Shown here one piece after another: positions 54,196 through 61,607 of a stretch of DNA of 64,000 nt. The notes under the pieces were generated by a model. That model ran no database searches and was not told where the DNA came from. It saw only the letters and a program-made list of their open reading frames with translations. Numbering within the stretch: position 1 is the first letter of the stretch; each line of letters opens with the position of its first letter. Origin of the DNA: Nostoc sp. FACHB-280 (GTDB lineage: Bacteria > Cyanobacteriota > Cyanobacteriia > Cyanobacteriales > Nostocaceae); contig NZ_JACJSD010000016.1 in the NCBI RefSeq assembly GCF_014697615.1, positions 62,001 through 126,000 on the forward strand. The letters are read 5' to 3'. The position numbers and the translations under genes were made by a program.

Positions 54196-55071
54196 GTGAG
54201 CCTGATTCTGGAAATTCCCACTATTAATGACAAACCAAAGGATTTTGACTGCTTATCCCAACTATGGCAGAAAGTTCAAGCAGAAACAGAAGAAGTCATT
54301 TTTGATTTTTCCCGTTGTCACTTTTTACGACAAAACGCCGTTGCATTTTTAGGGGGTTTGGCTCGACTAATTGAGTCACGGGGCGGTAAAGTTACCTTTA
54401 ACTGGGAAACGGTAAAGAGAAATGTTTGTGCAAACTTGAAACAAAATGGTTTCATGTACGCATTTAATGCTGGTGACGAACCACGACAAGGTAATTCTAT
54501 TCCTTACAGAGAAGATTTATCTCAAGATAAAGATAGTTTAATTTACTACTTAGCCGAACATTGGCTAGGTAGAGGTTGGGTTCAGGTTAGCAATATTTTA
54601 AAGACTGTCATTGTTGGAACTGCTTGTGAAATCTATGCAAATGCTTTTGAGCATGGAAAAACTGACATTGGTGTGTTTAGCTGCGGACAATATTTTCCCC
54701 GGTTAAGAGAGCTTAATCTCACTGTGGTTGACTTTGGTGTTGGAATTCCTCAAAATGTACGTGATTTCCAGAAAAATAGTCATTTACCCGCAGATGAAGC
54801 CTTAAAATGGGCTTTTCAGAAAGGGACAACTACCAGAGGTGGACAGGTGACGGGTGGTATCGGTCTTGACTATTTAAAACAATTTGTTCATATAAATAAG
54901 GGTAAACTTCAAATTTTAAGCCATGATGGATGTGCGACAATAGATGAAAATGGAGAAATTTACGAAAATAAACAAAGTTTTTTTGGAGGAACGCTGGTAA
55001 ACATTACGCTCCTATGCGATGAGTCACTGTATGCTTTGGACTTTGAAGCCGATGACGAACTGTTGTTTTAA
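54196..55071 (+). CDS. STAS-like plus HATPase_c protein (anti-sigma/GHKL type)
   Basis: 291 residues from GTG 54196. Residues about 1-90 form a STAS-like fold (EEVIFDFSRCHFLRQNAVAF). Residues about 130-280 form a GHKL ATPase: N-box ACEIYANAFEHG, G1 box VVDFGVGIPQNV, and G2 box TTRGGQVTGGIGLDYLKQFV. No phospho-accepting histidine or membrane segment. First of three plus-strand genes: this gene, a STAS-like DUF4325 gene 15 bases later and a PIN gene overlapping that. A regulatory or switch-type defence function is plausible; ATPase/STAS/DUF4325 pairs occur in defence islands, but the role is unproven. Confidence 0.75.
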   Translation: MSLILEIPTINDKPKDFDCLSQLWQKVQAETEEVIFDFSRCHFLRQNAVAFLGGLARLIESRGGKVTFNWETVKRNVCANLKQNGFMYAFNAGDEPRQGNSIPYREDLSQDKDSLIYYLAEHWLGRGWVQVSNILKTVIVGTACEIYANAFEHGKTDIGVFSCGQYFPRLRELNLTVVDFGVGIPQNVRDFQKNSHLPADEALKWAFQKGTTTRGGQVTGGIGLDYLKQFVHINKGKLQILSHDGCATIDENGEIYENKQSFFGGTLVNITLLCDESLYALDFEADDELLF

Positions 55072-55086
55072 GGGAGAGATTTAAGT

Positions 55087-55434
55087 ATGAAGCACGAAAT
55101 CCTTACCTTAATAGGCAAAAACTGTATTACACCCGGCGATGGTCAGAAGGTGTATGATTTGGTTTATCCAGAATTATTAGCAGAGCATCAGGTTGAGCTA
55201 GACTTTGCAGGAGTGGAAATATTTGCTTCCCCCTTCTTCAATTTTGCTATTGGACAATTACTTCGAGATATTGAGCCAGATAAGCTAAATCGTCTACTAA
55301 AGTTTTCTAATCTCAATGCAGTTGGTAAGCAGATACTTAAGTTAGTAATTGAAAACTCAAAGCGGTATTATTCCGACCCTAATTTTCGTAGTCGGTTAGA
55401 CCAAGTTATCAGCGAACAAGCAAATACATATTAA
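55087..55434 (+). CDS. STAS-like domain protein (DUF4325)
   Basis: 115 residues; ELDFAGVEIFASPFFNFAIG is the DUF4325 STAS-like signature, with a C-terminal helix pair. Preceded by GGGAGAG 7 bases before the ATG. STAS-type proteins are antagonists of GHKL-kinase partners, so it probably works with the gene just upstream. Its stop overlaps the PIN start (TAATG). Confidence 0.75.
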   Translation: MKHEILTLIGKNCITPGDGQKVYDLVYPELLAEHQVELDFAGVEIFASPFFNFAIGQLLRDIEPDKLNRLLKFSNLNAVGKQILKLVIENSKRYYSDPNFRSRLDQVISEQANTY

Positions 55435-56039
55435 TGGCTGTTAATTATACAGTTCAGGCTGAGGTGGTGGATATCCAGTCTGATAATCCCAAGCAGGATG
55501 ATATTTTTTTAGTGGATACAAATGTCTGGTATTGGTACACTTATACTAATGCCAGTATTTCATCTCGCCCTTATCAGATTACAGAATATCCTTCCTATGT
55601 AGCCAAGGCTATTTCTGCTAGTTCTTTGCTGCTATATTGTGGTCTTTCTTTTGCAGAATTAGCTCATCAAATTGAGAAGACAGAAAGAGAAATATTTTCT
55701 TCTACTATAAAACCAAAAGATTACCGTCATAACCACCCAGCAGAAAGAGCAAAGGTAGTAGCAGAAGTAGAAATTGCTTGGAAACAGGTTATATCAATTG
55801 CTGCTTGTACGGAAATATTGATAGACGAAACTAAAACTAATACTGCGCTTACTAGGTTTCAAACTCAGTTGCTTGATGGTTATGACTTGCTGATATTAGA
55901 AGCGATGGATAAAGCAGGGGTAAAACAAATAATTACTGATGATGGTGATTATTTGACTGTTCCAGGAATTAAAGTTTTTACAGCTAACAGTGGGGCGATT
56001 TCCGCAGCCAGAAGTCAAGGTAAGCTTTTGGTAAGGTAA
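55434..56039 (+). CDS. PIN-domain ribonuclease-like protein
   Basis: 201 residues. PIN acidic residues: DIFLVDTNVWYWYTY (first Asp), FAELAHQIEKTEREIF (Glu), LLDGYDLLILEAMDKAG and IITDDGDYLTVPG (C-terminal acidic pair). The long loop after the first strand (NASISSRPYQITEYPSYVAK) is larger than in VapC toxins. It ends an operon of ATPase/STAS/PIN, so it is the likely effector: an RNA cleavage activity controlled by the two upstream proteins. No antitoxin-sized gene lies beside it. Confidence 0.8.
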   Translation: MAVNYTVQAEVVDIQSDNPKQDDIFLVDTNVWYWYTYTNASISSRPYQITEYPSYVAKAISASSLLLYCGLSFAELAHQIEKTEREIFSSTIKPKDYRHNHPAERAKVVAEVEIAWKQVISIAACTEILIDETKTNTALTRFQTQLLDGYDLLILEAMDKAGVKQIITDDGDYLTVPGIKVFTANSGAISAARSQGKLLVR

Positions 56040-56062
56040 TATTTAACCTTATAAAGGATTTT

Positions 56063-57286
56063 CTACACGGCGATGCTTCCGTTCATCAGGCGAGGAATGA
56101 GTAAATCACGGGCTTGTTGAAAAGATTTATTTTGGCTTTGCAATGTATAAATTTGCTTGAATATTGGTAATACAAAACTATCAAATTGCCTAACAATTTT
56201 ATCCTGTGGGATTAAAAGTGTCATACATTCAAAGTCTTTAGGTTTCACAGCAGGGTAAGCTGCTCCTGTAGCTACTTGTTCCATGTGCGAAACAAAAGAA
56301 TCAGTAGTAACAGCTTTATAAAGAAATGTAAAAGGTATATCTTTTGTAGAAATTACTGCAAATCCGGTGGAGACAACTAAGTTTTCCGGGGGATTTAAAA
56401 CAAGTGCGTAAGCTTTTCTTCCTGGTCTAACCATTGACCAAATTATGTCACCATGTTTAACAATCCGCTGCGCTCTACTTGGTGCATCACCAAACTTTAT
56501 TGACTGGGTAGCATTGATAGAACCAGTAGTAACTGATGAAATGTCAACATATTTTATTTGTTCAGGAGGATTTTTTTTACTAATACTCTGTTCATTGATT
56601 TGCGCTATTTCTGATAATGTGGTGTATTTCCACCCCTCTGGAATACCATCAACTACTTTCACTGACTCGTAGCAAGGGAAGCGCAGACGCATAAACCATT
56701 CTTTGTAAAGCAGGTGGATGGACTCTTCCAGCAGTCCTATTCGGCGGTTGTTGTTGTCGATGAGGCGATCGTAATTTGAGAGAATCTCAGCTATGCGTTG
56801 TTGAGTCTGGTAATTAGGATATTGAACTTCAAGCGACCTTAATATTCCAGTATTTAGGTTCAGCATTGTTGAACCTACTGCCTTATTTTCAATCCATTTA
56901 ACAACCTGAGATTGCTTGAGGTAATAAAATAAAAATGATGGTACAAGATGACTATTCGGTAAGCTGATTTTGACGCATCCAGTACCGCATAACCAACCTG
57001 ATTCTCTTTCAGTAATAATTGCTCTCTTATTAAGTTCACCACGACGAGGATAAACAATATCTCCTACTTGGAGAACGTGGCGGGATAGCTTATGCACCAT
57101 AACATCATCTACATAAGCAATAGAATCTTCTGTAATTTTATCGTTGACAATATTTTGTGGCATGATAACGGGTATACCATAACTTTGGTAATCACTTTGA
57201 TGTAATTGAGAACCAAATGGCCCTGTTTGAATGCTTCCTCCAACTTCATCAGCGATTTGACCAAGAGTTGCTTTTTTCCACGTCAT
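56063..57286 (-). CDS. hsdS: Type I restriction-modification specificity subunit
   Basis: 407 residues with two target-recognition domains (about 1-170 and 210-370; the second begins IPEGWKYTTLSEIAQINEQS), each followed by conserved helices (QQRIAEILSNYDRLIDNNNR and QARDLLIPRLMNGSIAV). Determines the DNA site for the HsdM/HsdR complex. Overlaps the hsdM stop by four bases (translational coupling). Its stop lies 24 bases from the stop of the convergent PIN gene. Confidence 0.92.
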   Translation of the reverse strand: MTWKKATLGQIADEVGGSIQTGPFGSQLHQSDYQSYGIPVIMPQNIVNDKITEDSIAYVDDVMVHKLSRHVLQVGDIVYPRRGELNKRAIITERESGWLCGTGCVKISLPNSHLVPSFLFYYLKQSQVVKWIENKAVGSTMLNLNTGILRSLEVQYPNYQTQQRIAEILSNYDRLIDNNNRRIGLLEESIHLLYKEWFMRLRFPCYESVKVVDGIPEGWKYTTLSEIAQINEQSISKKNPPEQIKYVDISSVTTGSINATQSIKFGDAPSRAQRIVKHGDIIWSMVRPGRKAYALVLNPPENLVVSTGFAVISTKDIPFTFLYKAVTTDSFVSHMEQVATGAAYPAVKPKDFECMTLLIPQDKIVRQFDSFVLPIFKQIYTLQSQNKSFQQARDLLIPRLMNGSIAV

Positions 57287-59442
57287 ATTCCCAACTCCTC
57301 AAAATTTGCCGCAATACTCGCCGCTAACTCCACGGCTTCCTCATTCAAACTCGCCAACTCTAAATGAATTTCCCGCATTCTCTCCTCAAAATCCTCCTCA
57401 TCTTCCCCATCCAAAGCGGTCACACCCACATAACGCCCAGGTGTTAAACTACTATCCTGCTGGGTTATTTCATCCCGCGTTACCACCTTACACAACCCTG
57501 GTACATCTACAAACACCGCTTCGGGAAAGCGAGATTGTAACCAGGTAACTTGTGCTTTCATATACAGCGTAGACTTAATAACAAAAATAGCCTGATCTCG
57601 CACTATATCCAGTGCCTCACGTTGTTTTTTAACTTCCTTCCCATCCCAAATATCCTGTTTCCGCGCTTCTAGCTTTTTCTCCGCCAGTTCCACAGCGCGA
57701 GTACCGATTTTATGCACTTCGTTGATGTGCTTTTGCAGGGTTTTCAATTGGGGAATAAAAAGTGCAAACCTTGCTGCACATTCTTTTTGCGCTTCATTAG
57801 TAGAAAGTGACTTAGCTTGACTTGCAAACCATGCAAGATGCACTTGTAACTCCTTAATTAAACCTTCTCTTGCCGCAGTCAATTCTTGAATTCCCGCTTC
57901 CAACTCAGACAAAGTAGCGCGGAAAGTCTCTACATTCTGATTAGCGATATCTTCAGCAACTAATCCCTCAACTTCCGGTAAATCCTTTAATAAAGGAAGG
58001 GAAGCCCCAAGACTATCGCTAAAAGTCTGCAATAATTGTATCAACTTAACTAAGGGTGACTCTAACTGTGTCAACGCGTCCTCAATAGTCGCCGCTTCCT
58101 GATGCGTCTTGTTTAAATATTCTCGCACCAACCCTAAATAACGTTCTTGCTGACCGCGATACAACCAAGCGATCGCAGTGATATTCTGGAGTTGTTCTTC
58201 ACTAAAATCGCGGATTTTGCGCGTCACTACCCGGTAAACATTCCGCGCATCAATCATCAACACTTTGTCTTGGCGTTCTGCTGGTTTTCCCTTATCGAAA
58301 AACCACAATGTACAAGGTAGAGATTTTGTGTAAAAAAAGTTTGTCCCAATAGAGATAATCATATCCACCGCTTGAGTAGCGATTAACTCCTCTCGAATCT
58401 CCTTTTCCCCATGTCCCGCATCCGATGCGGAACTCGCCATCACAAACCCGGCTCTACCTCGCTCATTTAAATAACTGTAAAAATACTGTATCCACAGGTA
58501 ATTTGCATTGCTCACTGCTTTAGTTTTCGCAGCAATTCCCGGTATCTTTTTCTCAGTAAACAGCCGGGGATCATTCTTCACCTTCTCTGGACTCACACCA
58601 TCGACGTTAAAAGGTGGGTTAGACATGACAAAATCACATTGACCCAGCAACTCTTCCCAGCGATCGTAGAAAGTATTACCTTGGCGAATTATCCCTTCTA
58701 AAGCATGAACCGCCAGGTTCATCCGCGCTAAACGGGTGTTTGTATCCGATTTTTCCTGTCCGTAAAAAGTAATTTTTGCTGACGCATCCTCACCACGATT
58801 TTCGACAAAATGTCCCGTCTGCACAAACATACCTGCACTACCGCAAGCAGGGTCTAAGACAATTCCTCGGTCGGGTTCAATCATATTTACAATTGTCCTT
58901 ACCAAAGAAGGCGGCGTAAAAAATTCTCCTCCTTCCTGTGCGCCACTCATGGCAAATTTATTCAGAAAATACTCATAAATTCGCCCAAATACATCCCCCG
59001 TGGCAGTGCGTAACTCCTCCCGATCAAAAATTCGCACCAAATTGTAAAGTAAATCTGGCTCAAAATTGGTGTATTCCTTTGGTAAAACCCCCGACAACAT
59101 CTCAGTTTCATCTTCAATGGCTTTCATCGCGGCATTGATAGCCTTACCAATATCTGCATTCTCCGGCAAATTCAGGAGGTACTGATATTGAGATTCTTCT
59201 GGCAAAAAAATCGCTGACTTCCCTTTAAAGTCATCTTTGAGAATGGTACGTTTTTTGCCACCCCGCGAAGATAAACCCTTTTCAATCTCAGCTTTGACTG
59301 CATTGAAGCGATTCGTTGCATGGCGAAGAAAGATTAGCCCCAGTACGGGCATACTGTATTCATTAGCATTTAGTTTTGAGTTAGCGCGGAGTTGGTCTGC
59401 GGCTTCCCACAGGGAAGATTCTAGTTGGCTAATGTTGAGCAT
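57283..59442 (-). CDS. hsdM: Type I restriction-modification methyltransferase subunit
   Basis: 719 residues. N-terminal HsdM_N helical domain (LESSLWEAADQLRANSKLNA), then the N6-adenine methyltransferase: motif I VLDPACGSAGMFVQTGHFV and motif IV FVMSNPPFNVDG (NPPF), GGEFFTPPSLVRTIVNM and SIGTNFFYTKSLPCTLWFFD. A C-terminal region of about 250 residues is coiled-coil rich, longer than in classical HsdM. First gene of the M-S unit. With hsdR it forms a complete system. Confidence 0.93.
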   Translation of the reverse strand: MLNISQLESSLWEAADQLRANSKLNANEYSMPVLGLIFLRHATNRFNAVKAEIEKGLSSRGGKKRTILKDDFKGKSAIFLPEESQYQYLLNLPENADIGKAINAAMKAIEDETEMLSGVLPKEYTNFEPDLLYNLVRIFDREELRTATGDVFGRIYEYFLNKFAMSGAQEGGEFFTPPSLVRTIVNMIEPDRGIVLDPACGSAGMFVQTGHFVENRGEDASAKITFYGQEKSDTNTRLARMNLAVHALEGIIRQGNTFYDRWEELLGQCDFVMSNPPFNVDGVSPEKVKNDPRLFTEKKIPGIAAKTKAVSNANYLWIQYFYSYLNERGRAGFVMASSASDAGHGEKEIREELIATQAVDMIISIGTNFFYTKSLPCTLWFFDKGKPAERQDKVLMIDARNVYRVVTRKIRDFSEEQLQNITAIAWLYRGQQERYLGLVREYLNKTHQEAATIEDALTQLESPLVKLIQLLQTFSDSLGASLPLLKDLPEVEGLVAEDIANQNVETFRATLSELEAGIQELTAAREGLIKELQVHLAWFASQAKSLSTNEAQKECAARFALFIPQLKTLQKHINEVHKIGTRAVELAEKKLEARKQDIWDGKEVKKQREALDIVRDQAIFVIKSTLYMKAQVTWLQSRFPEAVFVDVPGLCKVVTRDEITQQDSSLTPGRYVGVTALDGEDEEDFEERMREIHLELASLNEEAVELAASIAANFEELGI

Positions 59443-59690
59443 AGTTTGTTAGCGATGCTTAGGCGAAATTGTGACTGTCTACTTCGCCTAAAAAATTATG
59501 AGTTTACATATTAACTGTTTTGGCAACCAGGAAATCTGTTATCCTTTCGCCTAGCCCAAACAAATATACTTAGCACGTTTCATCCCTTGATCGGAATTTT
59601 TTAACCTAAAATAACTTCCCAAAGACGATAAGCAACAATACTTTTGACACATTAGGCAATGAAAAGCCAAAGCCACTAAGTTTTGAAACC

Positions 59691-59861
59691 TCATTTACCC
59701 TGGCTCGGTGTAATAGTACCGTCATTCTGAGCTTGTTTAATTGCCCGCTTCAAAATTAACACCGCCATTTGAGACAAAGAACGCTCCTCTGCATCAGCCA
59801 ATTGTTGCAGGGCTTCTTTATCTTCTTCTTCCATGTAAATAGTTACTGTTACTTTTCCCAT
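59691..59861 (-). CDS. Ribbon-helix-helix (CopG/Arc-like) regulator
   Basis: 56 residues from ATG 59861 (MGKVTVTIYMEEEDKEALQQ), with one beta strand and two helices (LADAEERSLSQMAVLILKRA), the RHH pattern of antitoxin-type repressors. An earlier TTG at 59879 is in frame. A perfect 15-bp-arm palindrome lies directly upstream of the start and suits autoregulation. No toxin gene is adjacent. Separated from hsdM by 248 bases. Confidence 0.7.
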   Translation of the reverse strand: MGKVTVTIYMEEEDKEALQQLADAEERSLSQMAVLILKRAIKQAQNDGTITPSQGK

Positions 59862-59877
59862 GTCATCATCATAAGCC

Positions 59878-59920
59878 AATTAGTGTGTTTTTATATTTAT
59901 CACGTAAAAACACACTAATT
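59878..59920. promoter_or_regulatory. Perfect 15-bp-arm palindrome, probable operator
   Basis: AATTAGTGTGTTTTT, 13 bases, AAAAACACACTAATT. It lies 17 bases before the RHH start and about 115 bases before the divergent 60034 gene. Each arm contains AAAACACACTA, close to AAAACACATTA in the cvkR operator, but with the opposite (everted) arm orientation. Confidence 0.6.
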
Positions 59921-59962
59921 AACACAAAAATACTTTATTATTGCGTATAATTACTTATAAGT

Positions 59963-60006
59963 CAAAAGCCAGCCATCAACTTTCTCAGGGCGGATGCTGG
60001 CTTTTG
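59963..60006 (+). promoter_or_regulatory. Leader hairpin before the 60034 gene
   Basis: CAAAAGCCAGC and its complement GCTGGCTTTTG (11 bp, 22-base loop) lie 27 bases before an ATG with CAGGAGA as ribosome site. A related hairpin with the same GCCAGC/GCTGGCTTTTG stem stands before the 60994 gene. Confidence 0.55.
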
Positions 60007-60033
60007 GCCCCCATATCACAGGAGACATATACA

Positions 60034-60588
60034 ATGTTAAAGCCTGTTAGCTACAAAACAGATGAACACCGAGCTTATCAACAAGCTTTAGATGATTTCG
60101 GCATCACCGAATTACTAGCCAATATCAAAAACTACTCTGACGCAGACTTTGATAGCACTTGGATGCAACTCCAGCAGCAAGAAATAGAAACTCTAGCGGC
60201 AATTCTGATTTCTGCGTTAACTCACAGCATCAATGGTAAATTGCTTGCCGCTTATCTCCATCTCATGAGGCACAATCACCAAGATATAGCCCCAGGTTTG
60301 ATTAATCTGAAATACCCAGACACATCTATTGAACTTCCCGCTAACTTTCCTGATGTCGCCAAGACACCCAGATTTTTATATGGCGATCACTTGCGTTGGC
60401 TCTCTACTGAAAGCGATACTGACTGGGGTATTGTCATTGGTCGATTTTATAGCTTTGCAAGCGATCGCTGCTGCTGGAGTTGGTGCTACCTGATTTGGTT
60501 GAGCAAAGATAGCCCTAGTGCTGCTTGGACATCCGCCGATATTGCTTGGGAAGAAGATTTAGAACCAATCAGCGAGGAGACACACTGA
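60034..60588 (+). CDS. Conserved hypothetical protein
   Basis: 184 residues from ATG 60034 (MLKPVSYKTDEHRAYQQALD), supported by AGGAGA 8 bases upstream; the frame opens much earlier without a ribosome site. Soluble, helical in its first 100 residues, then a Trp/Cys-rich part (FYSFASDRCCWSWCYLIWLS). No recognised family, although I believe it occurs in other filamentous cyanobacteria, often on mobile DNA. Its TGA overlaps the next ATG by one base. Confidence 0.6.
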   Translation: MLKPVSYKTDEHRAYQQALDDFGITELLANIKNYSDADFDSTWMQLQQQEIETLAAILISALTHSINGKLLAAYLHLMRHNHQDIAPGLINLKYPDTSIELPANFPDVAKTPRFLYGDHLRWLSTESDTDWGIVIGRFYSFASDRCCWSWCYLIWLSKDSPSAAWTSADIAWEEDLEPISEETH

Positions 60589-60890
60589 TGAATCCTCATC
60601 CACTCAAGCAGCGAGAGCAAGATTTGATGCAATTCTATAGTTATTGTCAATTGGGAATGACTCCCAAGCAGTTTTACACTAAGTGGCAGATGAACCACGA
60701 AGAAATTGCTCAGATTTGCGATCGTTCCCTTTCCACCGTGCGACGCTGGTTTGCTAGAGGTAAAAACTACCGCCGTCCCATGCCAGCCGATTTACGCCAC
60801 CTGGCACTGATGAACTTTCTGCTGGAACACTTTGAGGAGATGCCCGAAGAACTGTTGCAGAAACTGTGTTTTCCAGACAAAAGTGAGTAG
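60588..60890 (+). CDS. Helix-turn-helix domain protein
   Basis: 100 residues from ATG 60588 (coupled to the previous gene, TGATG). The middle carries an HTH: HEEIAQICDRSLSTVRRWFA followed by basic RGKNYRRPMPAD. Likely a DNA-binding partner of the preceding protein; no catalytic domain. Confidence 0.65.
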   Translation: MNPHPLKQREQDLMQFYSYCQLGMTPKQFYTKWQMNHEEIAQICDRSLSTVRRWFARGKNYRRPMPADLRHLALMNFLLEHFEEMPEELLQKLCFPDKSE

Positions 60891-60928
60891 AAACTGCATC
60901 TAATTTCAATATCAAAATGATATTTCTT

Positions 60929-60958
60929 GCCAGCCTGTGTCTCAGTAGGCTGGCTTTT
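60929..60958 (+). terminator. Hairpin with T-rich tail
   Basis: GCCAGCCT ... AGGCTGGC (8 bp, ten-base loop) followed by TTTTG. Terminator for the preceding two-gene unit or leader of the 60994 gene, 36 bases before its ATG. Confidence 0.6.
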
Positions 60959-60993
60959 GTCTTGGAATTTACAGATATTACCAGGAGTACTTC

Positions 60994-61194
60994 ATGACTT
61001 ACCTTGAAAAGCTCAGTCCTTGGTGTATAGTCCGGCTTTTACCTAATATGCAGAACCAGATTGTAACTCGTTTTCGTCGCCGCAGCGATGCGGAAGCGCA
61101 TTTACAAGTTTTGCGCCGACTCATCCCTGGTGTGAGTTTTACACTGATTTTCAATGTGCCGTTAGAGGAACAAGATTTGACTGCTGTAGAGTAA
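60994..61194 (+). CDS. Small conserved protein
   Basis: 66 residues with AGGAG 7 bases before the ATG. Begins MTYLEKLSPWCIVRLLPNMQ, has a basic core (RFRRRSDAEAHLQVLRRLIP) and a beta/helix composition. Small cyanobacterial protein without known function; probably expressed from the same leader type as the 60034 gene. Confidence 0.6.
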   Translation: MTYLEKLSPWCIVRLLPNMQNQIVTRFRRRSDAEAHLQVLRRLIPGVSFTLIFNVPLEEQDLTAVE

Positions 61195-61607
61195 GTAGCA
61201 ATGAAATTAAAAAACATCGATTAATTCAACAATTAATAACAAGTAAAAAACTAGACAAGCTAAATTAACTTTTGAACGTATGATTTACAAATTTCTGCGA
61301 TCGCACTGACAAATAACTTAACCCTCATTACCCATAACACTAGAGAATTTCAACGCATTAATGACTTGTTGATTGCGGATTGGCAGATATAGCGATCGCC
61401 GAAATAGCAATTGCGATCGCATCCTATTTTTACCTGAAACTGGCAGTGGGCGATCGCAAAATCAGTATATTATCTTTTCACAAATAAAAAACACTCATCC
61501 ACGAAGTTCTTCCATTGTCAGAAACACATCATTTGTGATGAAAATGTAAGTTTTTCCGGGATTTAGGGCGTTGGTGTTGAATTATTCCCATTATATATTT
61601 GCATCTC
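61195..61607. other. Intergenic region with several GCGATCGC sites
   Basis: 413 bases with at least four GCGATCGC or near-HIP1 octamers (61299, 61392, 61412, 61450). The TPR-gene promoter must lie within it. No gene or RNA recognised. Confidence 0.45.
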
